DNA from: Paraburkholderia polaris
Lineage (GTDB): Bacteria; Pseudomonadota; Gammaproteobacteria; Burkholderiales; Burkholderiaceae
DNA: 64,000 nucleotides
NCBI RefSeq assembly: GCF_012927345.1
Contig: NZ_JABBGJ010000001.1
Span: 1-64,000 of the forward strand
Direction: 5' to 3'
The position numbers and the translations under genes are program-made. The stretch's first letter is position 1. Each line of letters begins with the position of its first letter. Positions 26,875 through 35,188 of the stretch are shown one piece after another. The notes under the pieces are model-generated. The model did no database searches. It was not told the DNA's origin and saw only the letters and a list, made by a program, of their open reading frames with translations.

Positions 26875-27061
26875 CTATTTGATGGTATCGGCGGCGGCCT
26901 TACACACAGCAGCGTCCTGATCGCCTGTGCCGCCACTACAGCCGATAGCGTCGACAAGCTTTCCTCCTTCTACAAGCGGAAACCCGCCCGGCTATGCCAC
27001 CAGCCCCGCTTCGAGCGTGCTTACGTATGCATGTCCGGTCTCAAACTGATTGTAGACAACC
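26875..27061 (-). pseudogene. C-terminal remnant of a GlcG/HbpS-type heme-binding-like protein
   Basis: On the minus strand the frame reads FETGHAYVSTLEAGLVA, a TAG stop, then PGGFPLVEGGKLVDAIGCSG, GTGDQDAAVCKAAADTIK and a final stop at 26875-26877. The GGxPLVxxGKLVxAIGxSGGTxxQD pattern with a C-terminal helix is the hallmark of the HbpS/GlcG fold. An in-frame stop and the missing N-terminal half show that the gene is dead. Confidence 0.65.
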
Positions 27062-27243
27062 CGCGTTTCGCGACGAAATCTTGTTGACAGTGCGTTTCCG
27101 AGTTGTGGTGATCGGCAGATGGGCGAGCAGCACGTCGGCAAGCCCAGCAAGTTCTGCTTGCTTTCCTGCAGATCCGCGCGGCGAGGCTGGCTCCGCCAGC
27201 AGCTTGTATCCGCGCGTTGCACGGCATAGACTGAGAATTGAAG

Positions 27244-27296
27244 TGGAGATGGCATTCCTCCATAACCGCCCGCAGGGGCTAATGATGCCTACAGGC
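27244..27296 (+). promoter_or_regulatory. Fluoride (crcB-motif) riboswitch, copy 1
   Basis: The sequence GGAGATGGCATTCCTCC, then TAACCGCC, an unpaired CGCAG and GGCTAATGATGCCTACAG, has every conserved block of the crcB-motif aptamer. The blocks are the GGAG/CTCC hairpin after GAUGG, the AACCGCC segment with GGCUAAUGAU, and the closing GGCAU/AUGCC helix. It lies 262 bp upstream of the first MutS-like gene on the same strand. MutS is one of the gene types recorded with crcB-motif RNAs. No clear terminator with a T-tract follows, so the switching mechanism here is not apparent. Confidence 0.88.
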
Positions 27297-27557
27297 CTGG
27301 GTTAGGGTACTGTGGGCACGCCTCGACTCGCTTCGTTTGTCTGAAGCGCGCGCCATCGTCAAGCTGGCGTCGCCTCCCAGTTTTCATCACTGTACCGATC
27401 GCGTCCGTCCGCCTCACTGATTGCAGTCGAGCGCGTAGCCGGACGTCGGAATCTCTGCTCAGACTCCATCCCGCCGTGTGGAACCAGTGTCTCGCGCGGT
27501 CGACGGAATCTGGTTGTAGGCGCACGTGTGCGGCTGCCAAACAGGAAGGGGATACGC
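27297..27557 (+). other. Leader between riboswitch 1 and the first MutS-like gene
   Basis: About 260 bases. A 6-bp hairpin CGCTTC-GTTTGTCT-GAAGCG lies near 27330-27349, without a following T-tract. AGGAAGGGG at 27542-27550 is a strong ribosome-binding site for the ATG at 27558. Confidence 0.45.
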
Positions 27558-29093
27558 ATGGTCTTTCACAGCATCCTGTTCGAAAAACCAGAGGACGGAC
27601 CCAGGGGCGGTGACGTGCCGGAGCCGGATTTTTTTGCCGATCTCAATCTCGACCAGATTATCTCCGCAGTCACGATCGGATGGGACGACTACAACCTGAA
27701 GCCGTTCTTTTATACCGAGTTGTCGCGTGAAGCGGCGATCACGTATCGGCACGAGGTCATGCAGGATCTCGACGATGCTGATGTGCTCGACAGCATCAAT
27801 GCTTTCGCCCAGGGCATGCGCAAAATGCGCGAGCACCTGGCACAGGCGGAAAAACTCCGCTACCGGCTCCAGAAGGAGTGGTGGTTCCTCGAAGCGATCG
27901 TGGTCTATTGCGAGACACTTGTGGCCTTTGCCCGGGATCTGCCGCTGGCAGCCCCCACATCGAAAGGACTAGGAGCGTTTCATCAATACCTGACTGGATA
28001 TGTTGTATCGGAGCGCTTTCAGTCGCTCACACATGACGCAGAGCATATCAAGAGGCGCCTTTCGGCGATTCGATATTGCGTGCTCATCAAGGGAAACGCG
28101 GTCACGGTACGCCACTACGATGCGGAAATTGACTACAGTGCCGACGTTCTGCGGATCTTCGAAAGATTCAAGCAAGGGGCCGTCAAGGATCATCGCGTCG
28201 AGCTGCGCGACTGGCTAGACATGAATCACGTCGAAGCCCACGTCCTGGATTTCGTCGCGCAACTACACCCGCGGGAGTTCCTGGAGCTCACCACATACAG
28301 CGCGAACAACGCGAGCTATCTCGATGCCACGATCCGGACGTTCGACCGCGAAGTCCAGTTCTACCTCGCGTTTCGCGGCTACATCAGTATCTGCAAAGCG
28401 GCGAACCTGTGCTTTTGCTACCCGCGCGTGTCATCCAGCAACAAAGCCGTGCGCTGCGACGAGACGTTCGATCTGGCACTCGCGCACAAGCTAACGAGCG
28501 AAAACGCGGGCGTCGTCCAAAATGATTTTCATCTCGATGACGAAGAACGCCTGATCGTGGTATCGGGTCCCAACAACGGCGGAAAAACGACCTTTGCCCG
28601 CACCTTTGGCCAGCTGCATTATCTGGCGAGGATTGGTTGTCCAGTTCCCGGCCGTAATGCCACGCTCTTTCTGTACGACCGGCTGTTTACGCATTTCGAG
28701 CGCGAAGAAAATACCAAGGATCTGCGCGGCAAGCTCCAGGACGACTTGATGCGCGTCCATCACATCATGACGCACGCTACGTCGCGTAGCGTCATCATCA
28801 TGAACGAGATCTTCAGCTCGACAACGCTGACTGACGCACTTTTCCTAAGCCGGAAAATCATCGGCGAGATCCTGGAGCGCGATCTGTTGTGCGTTTGCGT
28901 GACCTTCATAGACGAGCTCGCGCATCTCGGCGAACAGGTCGTGAGCATGGTCAGCGAGATCAAACCGGGGGACCCGGCTTCCCGCACCTACCGGGTGAGA
29001 AGAAAACCCGCTGACGGTCGTGCGTACGCGGTGTCGGTCGCAGAACACTATGGTTTGACCTATGACCGTCTGAAGGAGCGGCTCGGGCTATGA
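27558..29093 (+). CDS. MutS-like ATPase, first of a tandem pair (fluoride-riboswitch associated)
   Basis: 511 residues, much shorter than housekeeping MutS (about 850-900). The N-terminal two-thirds is helical, like the MutS lever/core domain. The C-terminal ATPase has Walker A GPNNGGKTTFAR (about 337-348) and the signature-like segment EENTKDLRGKLQDDLMRV. Its Walker B is SVIIMNEIFSSTTLTDALF, with Asn where MutS normally has Asp. The mismatch-reading domain I (with its Phe-x-Glu) is absent, so ordinary mismatch repair is unlikely. The start follows a strong AGGAAGGGG. The stop overlaps the ATG of the second paralogue by 4 bases (ATGA, 29090-29093). Probable role: a partner in a heterodimeric DNA- or nucleic-acid-handling ATPase induced by fluoride. 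Confidence 0.8.
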   Translation: MVFHSILFEKPEDGPRGGDVPEPDFFADLNLDQIISAVTIGWDDYNLKPFFYTELSREAAITYRHEVMQDLDDADVLDSINAFAQGMRKMREHLAQAEKLRYRLQKEWWFLEAIVVYCETLVAFARDLPLAAPTSKGLGAFHQYLTGYVVSERFQSLTHDAEHIKRRLSAIRYCVLIKGNAVTVRHYDAEIDYSADVLRIFERFKQGAVKDHRVELRDWLDMNHVEAHVLDFVAQLHPREFLELTTYSANNASYLDATIRTFDREVQFYLAFRGYISICKAANLCFCYPRVSSSNKAVRCDETFDLALAHKLTSENAGVVQNDFHLDDEERLIVVSGPNNGGKTTFARTFGQLHYLARIGCPVPGRNATLFLYDRLFTHFEREENTKDLRGKLQDDLMRVHHIMTHATSRSVIIMNEIFSSTTLTDALFLSRKIIGEILERDLLCVCVTFIDELAHLGEQVVSMVSEIKPGDPASRTYRVRRKPADGRAYAVSVAEHYGLTYDRLKERLGL

Positions 29094-30613
29094 AGGCATA
29101 TCTCCTCTACAGGGACCGCGACTTCAATATGCACCGCGAGGCCGAGTGGAACGAGGCGGCGCTGGTACAGGACCTGGAACTGAACACGCTCTATCAGGCG
29201 ATGGCGCAGGGTGACGCGTTTCTCTATGACGTCATCAAGCGGATCGTTCTGGTCAGTTCGGTCATTCCGGACGAAATTACCTATCGCCAGTCCATTCTCA
29301 ACGACTGCATCCTTCACGAAGCCACCGTGCGACAGCTCTACGCTATCGCGATTGAGGCGATCGAAACAGAGCGCAAGAGCTACTATAGTTTCTTTTCGTC
29401 CTCGGCCAGTTCGGTGTTGTACGGTGCGCGGGAAATGATCCAGCAATTTGTCGCCGTGCTGAAGACGCTGAGGACGGTGGCGGACTCGCAGGCGGGGCAG
29501 TTCCGGTCAGAAGGATTTGCTCAATTTTTCTCGATGATCGAGCGCGAGTTGACGGACGAGTATTTTGTGACGATCCGGCATTGTCTCAAGGAGCTCAAGT
29601 TCGGTGGCGGAGTGCTGATCAGTGCCGGACTGGGCACGGGCAACAAGGGAATCAGCTACGTGCTGCGCAAACTGCACGAAAAAGATCCCAATTTTCTGAA
29701 GCGGCTGCTCGCCAAACGATCGCCCTCGTTGACGTTCCGTATTGCCGATCGAGACGAGAATGGCGCGCGTGCATTGGCGGAACTGGAGGCACGGGGTATC
29801 AATCTCGTCGCCAACGCGCTTGCGCAATCAGCCGACCACATTCTCAGCTTCTTTACGATGCTGCGCACCGAGCTGGCTTTCTACCTCGGGTGCGTCAACC
29901 TGCATAACGAACTGACACGGCGGGGTCTCGTCATGTGCATTCCGGTTCCGCGGGAGCGCGTTGAGAGACAGCATGCCATTGAAGGGTTGTACGACGCGAG
30001 CTTGGCGCTGCGCTCCGGGCGCGCGCCCGTCGGCAATGATATGCACGGGGACGGCAAGGAGCTCGTCGTCATCACGGGTGCCAATCAGGGCGGAAAGTCG
30101 ACGTTCCTGCGAGCGGTCGGACTGGCGCAGATCATGATGCAATGCGGAATGTTCGTCACGGCGGCGTCATTCTCGGCGAACGTGTGCGACGGGATTTTGA
30201 CCCACTACAAGCGCGAGGAAGATGCATCAATGAAGAGCGGCAAGCTCGATGAGGAACTCAAACGAATGAGCGAAATCATCGAACACATCAAGGAACACTC
30301 ACTGTTGTTGTGCAACGAATCCTTTGCCGCAACCAATGAGCGCGAAGGTTCCGAGATTGCGCAGCAGATCATCGTGGCGCTGTTGCAGAAACGCGTGAAA
30401 ATCGTATTCGTGACGCACCTTTACGCGTTGGCTCACGGGCTGCATGAGCGGAAGACGCAGGGCATGATGTTCCTGAGAGCGGAGCGGCGAGCCGACGGAG
30501 AGCGCACGTTCAGACTGACGGAAGCTGAGCCCTTGCAGACCAGCTATGGAGAAGATCTGTACGCGCGGATTTTTCCCTACGTGAACCGCCCTGCAGTTTC
30601 CTTGCTACACTGA
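29090..30613 (+). CDS. MutS-like ATPase, second of the tandem pair
   Basis: 507 residues, similar in layout to its neighbour but clearly diverged, so the pair may form a heterodimer. Walker A is GANQGGKSTFLRAVGLAQ (about 330-347), followed by a sequence FKREEDASMKSGKLDEELKR-like arm that matches the MutS signature loop. Walker B is HSLLLCNESFAATNEREGSE, again with Asn for Asp, and a C-terminal HLYALA segment carries the usual His. No mismatch-binding domain I is present. The ATG overlaps the upstream stop (ATGA), which means coupled translation. A 7-bp hairpin (CCAGATT/AATCTGG) follows about 20 bp after the stop. Same operon as the DUF190 genes. Confidence 0.8.
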   Translation: MKAYLLYRDRDFNMHREAEWNEAALVQDLELNTLYQAMAQGDAFLYDVIKRIVLVSSVIPDEITYRQSILNDCILHEATVRQLYAIAIEAIETERKSYYSFFSSSASSVLYGAREMIQQFVAVLKTLRTVADSQAGQFRSEGFAQFFSMIERELTDEYFVTIRHCLKELKFGGGVLISAGLGTGNKGISYVLRKLHEKDPNFLKRLLAKRSPSLTFRIADRDENGARALAELEARGINLVANALAQSADHILSFFTMLRTELAFYLGCVNLHNELTRRGLVMCIPVPRERVERQHAIEGLYDASLALRSGRAPVGNDMHGDGKELVVITGANQGGKSTFLRAVGLAQIMMQCGMFVTAASFSANVCDGILTHYKREEDASMKSGKLDEELKRMSEIIEHIKEHSLLLCNESFAATNEREGSEIAQQIIVALLQKRVKIVFVTHLYALAHGLHERKTQGMMFLRAERRADGERTFRLTEAEPLQTSYGEDLYARIFPYVNRPAVSLLH

Positions 30614-30782
30614 ATGCAGTGGAGATGTATCCAGATTTGTACCTCACTCGAATCTGGTTTCCTATGCTTAGCATCATTGCGGCAACGTCGTACGCGCCCG
30701 TCACTCGAAGCATCCGTGCGTATCGTGGCGTCCTGCACGCAACGACGATTCATGCATCCTTCGGGAACCATCGGAGCGCCTC

Positions 30783-31121
30783 ATGAAAGGCAGTCAATTG
30801 ACGGTGTTTGCGGCCAATCAGAGCCACCGCAAGAGTCACATGACCGTCGTCGAATGGATTCTCGACAAGACGAAACAGGCCGGTATTGCCGGCGCAACGG
30901 TGATCGAAGTGAGCGAATGTATCGACGCGCATGGCAAGTACCACGCGGCGCGTTTTTTTGAATTGGTCGACCAGCCCGTCGTGGTCACGGTGGCCGCGGA
31001 AGATGTACGCATCGATGCACTGCTCGATAGCCTCCGACACGGGGGTGTTCAACTCTTCTACACGCGCTGTCCTATCGAATACGAGCTGCTGGGCGCAGGC
31101 ACCGGAGAGGGCGGCGAGTAG
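30783..31121 (+). CDS. DUF190 family protein, copy 1
   Basis: 112 residues, the usual size for DUF190 (COG1993), a small ferredoxin-like/PII-like fold. The sequence QLTVFAANQSHRKSHMTVVEWILDKTKQAGIAGATVIEVSECIDAHGKYHA shows the family pattern of a first strand, 'VxEWIxxxAxxxGIxGATV' helix and Gly/His-rich loop. The ARFFELVDQPVVVTVAAED strand follows. DUF190 proteins are commonly encoded beside crcB/Fluc fluoride-channel genes, and their molecular role is unknown. It lies 169 bp after the second MutS-like gene. TCATGAAAGGC has no strong ribosome site. It is probably co-transcribed from riboswitch 1. Confidence 0.85.
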   Translation: MKGSQLTVFAANQSHRKSHMTVVEWILDKTKQAGIAGATVIEVSECIDAHGKYHAARFFELVDQPVVVTVAAEDVRIDALLDSLRHGGVQLFYTRCPIEYELLGAGTGEGGE

Positions 31122-31347
31122 AGGACGAGTAGCGGACTCCAGTTGCCCGGCAGGGAGGATCGCCCGCCGCGCGGACGCGATGCTGCACAGCACAATCGTG
31201 CGTCTCGGTGGCTGTGAACTAGAATGAATCAAGCGGTGGATGACCGGCCTGCCTCGGTCGAACAGCGCGGCGTTACTCCGGCAGTGGACGCGGCCAAATG
31301 CGCGCCGCCCGGAGCTGCAAGAACCCGTTGGGCGTTGGAGATGCACG

Positions 31348-31716
31348 ATGAACGGCTATCAACTGACGTTCTACACAGAGCAGAACAGGAAGCACGGCCA
31401 TCAGACCGTATGCGAATGGCTGCTGCATGAGGTCCGCCAACTCGGCATCGGTGGCGCGACCGTCATCAATTGCGCCGAAGGCTTCGGCCACGCGGGCTCG
31501 CATCATGCCGCCCACATGCTCAGGCTCGACGATCAGCCGGTGCAGATCATTCTTGCTGTGACTGAAAAGGAAGCCGGGCAGCTTCTGGATCTCGTGCGCT
31601 CCGAAAACGTGCACGTTTTCTACATGCGTTTTCCGATTGAGTTCGGTGTGATCGGTGACGACGTCCCGCATAAACCGTCGAAGCATTTTTCCCTGTTCGG
31701 CCGGTCAACGGGATAG
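31348..31716 (+). CDS. DUF190 family protein, copy 2
   Basis: 122 residues, a paralogue of the gene at 30783. QLTFYTEQNRKHGHQTVCEWLLHEVRQLGIGGATV, then CAEGFGHAGSHHAAHMLRLDDQPVQIILAVTE, matches block for block; the C-terminal tail (SKHFSLFGRS) is extra. The HAGSHHAAH run is very His-rich. The ATG at 31348 has GGAG ten bases upstream. The two copies are separated by 226 bp, and this copy is followed 57 bp later by the second fluoride riboswitch. A His-lined PII-like sensor or regulator of fluoride homeostasis is an inference. Confidence 0.85.
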   Translation: MNGYQLTFYTEQNRKHGHQTVCEWLLHEVRQLGIGGATVINCAEGFGHAGSHHAAHMLRLDDQPVQIILAVTEKEAGQLLDLVRSENVHVFYMRFPIEFGVIGDDVPHKPSKHFSLFGRSTG

Positions 31717-31773
31717 GGGGAAATGCAAACCTTGCAAGCGTCGGCGCGTCACCTATACTCAAAACTGCTTTTT

Positions 31774-31834
31774 GTGGAGATGGCATTCCTCCCTAACCGC
31801 CGCTAGCAAGCTTTGCGGCTAATGATGCCTACAG
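31774..31834 (+). promoter_or_regulatory. Fluoride (crcB-motif) riboswitch, copy 2
   Basis: GTGGAGATGGCATTCCTCC, CTAACCGCCGC, a short stem GCTAGCAAGCTTTGC and GGCTAATGATGCCTACAG are the crcB-motif blocks in order. The blocks agree with copy 1 (27244) except in the variable loop and single bases. It lies 242 bp before the six-gene membrane-complex operon. Its closing ATGCCTAC strand (31825-31832) is also the left arm of a terminator, the usual design of an ON switch in which the ligand stops terminator formation. Confidence 0.92.
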
Positions 31835-31869
31835 GGTCCCCGGGCGCTTCGGGGCCGGTAGGCATTTTT
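31825..31869 (+). terminator. Intrinsic terminator overlapping riboswitch 2
   Basis: ATGCCTAC (31825-31832) pairs with GTAGGCAT (31858-31865). Inside it GG/CC and CCCC/GGGG (31838-31841 with 31851-31854) extend the stem, and a T-run follows (31865-31869). The left arm is the last helix strand of the aptamer, so the two structures cannot coexist. Fluoride binding should prevent termination and turn the downstream operon on. Confidence 0.85.
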
Positions 31870-32075
31870 CAGCCGGCTCGCCTTTTCGAGCATTCCGGGC
31901 ATATCGTTGCCTAGAAGAACGCAAAAAACATGGAATGCGCAAGCGAGTCGCCGCGCGGCAATGGTTGCCGCCCCCGTCCATACGCTTTGCCGCGCCTTCG
32001 CGTAGCGTTCGGCGCGTGCGTTGAAATCCGGTCCCAAGGTGTCGTTCGGCAACCCTTCGTCTTCACGGAGGGGGC

Positions 32076-33023
32076 ATGAACGCGCGCGATGTCGCCCTCC
32101 AGATTGCCCAGGTGGTGACCGTCATCGCACTGTCACCGCTTCTGCAAGGTGTCATCCTGCAATGGGAAGAGCGTGTGCAACGCGCACGCGGCCCTGGCAT
32201 CTTCCAACCCTATCGAGACCTGTGGAAGCTCTTTCACAAGCAACTCGTCGTGCCTGACTCCGCTTCGTGGATTTACTGGACTGCACCGGTAGTCGCGTTC
32301 ACCTGCATGCTCACGGTGCCGATCCTCATCCCGGTGCTCACTGACTTTCCACTGCCGCTTTCCGACATGGGCGACATCCTTGGCGGTGGCCTCATCCTGA
32401 CATTGGGGTCGTTTGCGGTCGTGCTGGCGGGGCTGGATTCGGGAAGCGCCTATGGCGGCATTGGCGCAAGCCGCTCGGTGATGCTCGGCATTCTTGCGGA
32501 GCCCACGCTGATCCTCGTGCTGGTCGGCATCACGCTGCTGGCCAAAGCCATGCTGCCGTTCGTCGTGAACCATCTGCTTGTGGCACAGCCATCCGTGTAC
32601 TGGAGTCCGGCACATCTGTTTCTCGTCTTCGCGTTTTTCGTCCTGCTGCTCGTCGAGACGGACCGTTTGCCGATCCACTCGAGCACGCACATCGAGGTGT
32701 ACATGATCGAGGAGGCGCGCATCCTCGAATATTCCGGACCGCTTCTGGCGCTGCTCAAATGGGCTTCGATGATGAAGCAGTTCATTCTTTACACCATTTT
32801 CTGCAACGTGCTGACCCTGCCGTGGGGACTATCGCGGCATGGCACGGCGTTGGGCGCATTGGGTGCGGCGATCGATCTTTTCCTGCGCATGCTGCTGGTT
32901 GCGCTCGTCGTGGTCCTCGTCGAGACGGCGCAATCCAGGCTGCGCTTCTTCCGGTATCAGGAGCCGCTTGCGGCGTCGTTCATGCTGGCGGTGCTTGCGA
33001 TCGCCGCCAATCAGCTTCGGTGA
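32076..33023 (+). CDS. hyfC: Complex I-like membrane subunit, HyfC/HycD (NuoH) type
   Basis: 315 residues with about eight membrane segments. WKLFHKQLVVPDSASWIYW, GLDSGSAYGGIGASRSVMLGILAEP and VETDRLPIHSSTHIEVYMIEEARILEYSG are the NuoH/HycD signatures; the last is the quinone-side loop with the conserved acidic residues. The NuoH-type subunit links the hydrophilic arm to the ion-pumping arm. GGAGGGGG precedes the ATG. It is first in the operon downstream of riboswitch 2, followed after 6 bp by the HyfE-type gene. The gene symbol follows family resemblance only; the complex is not a standard hydrogenase 4. Confidence 0.88.
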   Translation: MNARDVALQIAQVVTVIALSPLLQGVILQWEERVQRARGPGIFQPYRDLWKLFHKQLVVPDSASWIYWTAPVVAFTCMLTVPILIPVLTDFPLPLSDMGDILGGGLILTLGSFAVVLAGLDSGSAYGGIGASRSVMLGILAEPTLILVLVGITLLAKAMLPFVVNHLLVAQPSVYWSPAHLFLVFAFFVLLLVETDRLPIHSSTHIEVYMIEEARILEYSGPLLALLKWASMMKQFILYTIFCNVLTLPWGLSRHGTALGALGAAIDLFLRMLLVALVVVLVETAQSRLRFFRYQEPLAASFMLAVLAIAANQLR

Positions 33024-33029
33024 TATGCC

Positions 33030-33710
33030 ATGCTGCTCGCCCACCTGAGTCCGCTTGCTGCATCGCTCTTCAGCCTGCTGGCGATCGGCAGCCTGCTGCT
33101 TGCGTTTGTGATGCTGGGCTCGCGTTGGTTGAAGGACTATCTGCTCGCGTTCATGGCCGAGTCGTGGCTGATCGCGGCGCTCTCCGGCGCGGTGGGCTAC
33201 TACGGCAACTATCACGAGCTGTATCTGATCGCGCTCCTCACTGCGCTCTTTCGGGGCCTGGTGCTGCCCTATCTGATCTGGCGAATCATCATCCGGCTGG
33301 AGGTCGAGCGGGAGTTGCATGTGATCCTGCAGCCAAGCTCTAGCATCGTGTTGGGTGCGCTGCTGGTGCTCTTCGCGTTTGTCGTGTCGAACCATCTAGG
33401 CAATGCGCTGGGCCTGGGCGGCACGGTGGTGGTGCTGGCGCTCACGGTGATGCTCTCGATGAAGCTCATCGGCTTTCTGATGCTGACGGTGCGTCATGAG
33501 GCGATCAGTCAGGTGCTGGGCCTCCTGATCCTGGAGAACGGTATCTTCCTGGGCTCCCAGATTCTCGTGCCGGGCATGCCGATGCTGATTGAACTGGTGT
33601 TGCTGTTCGATCTGCTCGTTATCGTCGTGAGCTTCGGCGTATTGGTCCGCTATCTGGTCGCGCATGTCGGCAGCACGAGCAGCCGTGAACTCAGACGGCT
33701 GGTGGGGTGA
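33030..33710 (+). CDS. hyfE: Complex I-like membrane subunit, HyfE type
   Basis: 226 residues with about six to seven membrane helices. LAFVMLGSRWLKDYLLAFMAESWLIAA matches the HyfE start, and GLLILENGIFLGSQILVPGMPMLIELVLLFDLLV is the conserved NuoK-like helix pair with membrane Glu residues (LLILENG and LIELVLLFD). In hydrogenase-4-type complexes HyfE carries the NuoK-like core plus extra helices. The next start is 2 bp after its stop. Confidence 0.88.
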   Translation: MLLAHLSPLAASLFSLLAIGSLLLAFVMLGSRWLKDYLLAFMAESWLIAALSGAVGYYGNYHELYLIALLTALFRGLVLPYLIWRIIIRLEVERELHVILQPSSSIVLGALLVLFAFVVSNHLGNALGLGGTVVVLALTVMLSMKLIGFLMLTVRHEAISQVLGLLILENGIFLGSQILVPGMPMLIELVLLFDLLVIVVSFGVLVRYLVAHVGSTSSRELRRLVG

Positions 33711-33712
33711 AC

Positions 33713-35188
33713 ATGATCGAGACATGGAGTGTCGTGATCGTAGTTTCACCGGTTGTCGCGGCAGCAATTTGCGTGGCGAGCCGGCGCGCACACGTCGCTG
33801 AGTACGCGAACCTCGCCGCGTCGATTGTCTGCGTGGTTGCGGCGGTTTCGCTTGTCTGCACCGTCAAGGATGGACATCGCTTTCTGCGCGACTACGTCGT
33901 GGTCGATGCGCTGGCTGCCTGGACGCTTGTTTGCACAGCGCTCGTGTATTGCCTCGCTTCGATCTATGCGGTTGGCTATATGCGACTGCTAGCAGAGGAG
34001 CGTGAGCGACTGCCGAACTTCTATGCGCTCTTCGCGCTCTTCGCGGCGACGATGATCTGTGGGCCGATCATGAACAATATCGGTGTCTACTGGATCGCGA
34101 TCGAGCTGACCACGCTCGTTAGCACATTCCTCGTAGGCTTCGAGCGCGGCCAGGAAGCGATCGAAGCGGCATGGAAGTACATCATCGTCGTTTCCGCGGG
34201 CATCAGCCTTGCGTTGCTCGGAACGGTGCTCTTCTACTGGGCGGGCAGTCTTGTGATCGGCCCGACCTATGACATGACGTGGGACACGCTGCGCCGCGCG
34301 GCTCCCAGGATGAATCCCGCGCTCACCCAGATGGCGTTCCTGCTCGTACTGGTCGGCTATGGCACCAAGGCTGGCCTCGCACCGATGCATACATGGCTGC
34401 CGGACGCGCACAGTGAGGGGCCGGCGCCTGTGTCCGCGATGCTCTCCGGTGCACTGCTGAATACGGCGATGCTTGGCGTAGCGCGCTTCCTGACGATCAC
34501 CGATGCCGCCAGTTCATCACTGCTGCCGCGCACCGTGCTTGTTGCGTTCGGCGCGTTTTCGCTCTTTGTCGCCGCGCTGTTCATTGTGCGTCAGGAGGGC
34601 GTCAAGCGGCTGATGGCGTATTCCAGCGTCGAACATATGGGTGTGCTGGCGCTCGGACTGGGATTCGGCGGCCCGCTCGCGATTGCTGCCGTGCTGTATC
34701 ACATGCTCAACCATTCGTTGAATAAGTCGTTGATGTTCTTCGGCGCCGGCAACGTAATGCGCGTGTTCGGCACTAAGGACATGGCTGAAATCCGCTGCGT
34801 ATGGGATCGCTTTCCTGTCACGGGCGCACTATGGCTGGCCGGCGCGGTGGCGATCACGGGCGCGCCGCCGTTCGGTCTCTTTCTAAGCGAACTGACGTTG
34901 ATGCGCGCAGGGTTGGCGAGCTCGAACGTTTGGGCCGTGATCGTGATGTTGCTATTGCTGATCGTGATCTTTATCGGCTTTCTCAACCACTTCAGGGCCA
35001 TGTACTTTGAAGCCCGGCGCGCGGGGCCGGCCGGGCCAACGGATCGCACGGTGAACCCGAGCGCCTGGATGACGGTTCCGATGTGGCTCGCCTTTGTGCC
35101 GGTACTGCTCCTCGGTGTGTGGTGGCCACAAGATCTGTGGCGTTTCTTTGAAGTGGTTGCCGCCGATCTGGGAGGGCAGACGCGATGA
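33713..35188 (+). CDS. hyfF: Complex I-like antiporter-type subunit, HyfF (NuoN/L) type
   Basis: 491 residues with about 13-14 membrane helices, of the proton-channel (Mrp antiporter-like) family. The key charged residues are present: Glu in IGVYWIAIELTTLVSTFLVG, Lys in GYGTKAGLAPMHTWLPDAHS (the most conserved block) and Lys in MLNHSLNKSLMFFGAG. The proton path therefore looks complete. The ATG at 33713 lies 2 bp after the HyfE stop with GGTGGGG upstream; a GTG at 33707 is the alternative. The stop overlaps the next gene's ATG by 4 bases (35185-35188). Confidence 0.88.
   Translation: MIETWSVVIVVSPVVAAAICVASRRAHVAEYANLAASIVCVVAAVSLVCTVKDGHRFLRDYVVVDALAAWTLVCTALVYCLASIYAVGYMRLLAEERERLPNFYALFALFAATMICGPIMNNIGVYWIAIELTTLVSTFLVGFERGQEAIEAAWKYIIVVSAGISLALLGTVLFYWAGSLVIGPTYDMTWDTLRRAAPRMNPALTQMAFLLVLVGYGTKAGLAPMHTWLPDAHSEGPAPVSAMLSGALLNTAMLGVARFLTITDAASSSLLPRTVLVAFGAFSLFVAALFIVRQEGVKRLMAYSSVEHMGVLALGLGFGGPLAIAAVLYHMLNHSLNKSLMFFGAGNVMRVFGTKDMAEIRCVWDRFPVTGALWLAGAVAITGAPPFGLFLSELTLMRAGLASSNVWAVIVMLLLLIVIFIGFLNHFRAMYFEARRAGPAGPTDRTVNPSAWMTVPMWLAFVPVLLLGVWWPQDLWRFFEVVAADLGGQTR

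Noticed and set aside
27558..30613. Calling the two ATPases mismatch-repair MutS
   Set aside because: Length, absence of domain I and altered Walker B do not fit. 'MutS-like' is the safe name.
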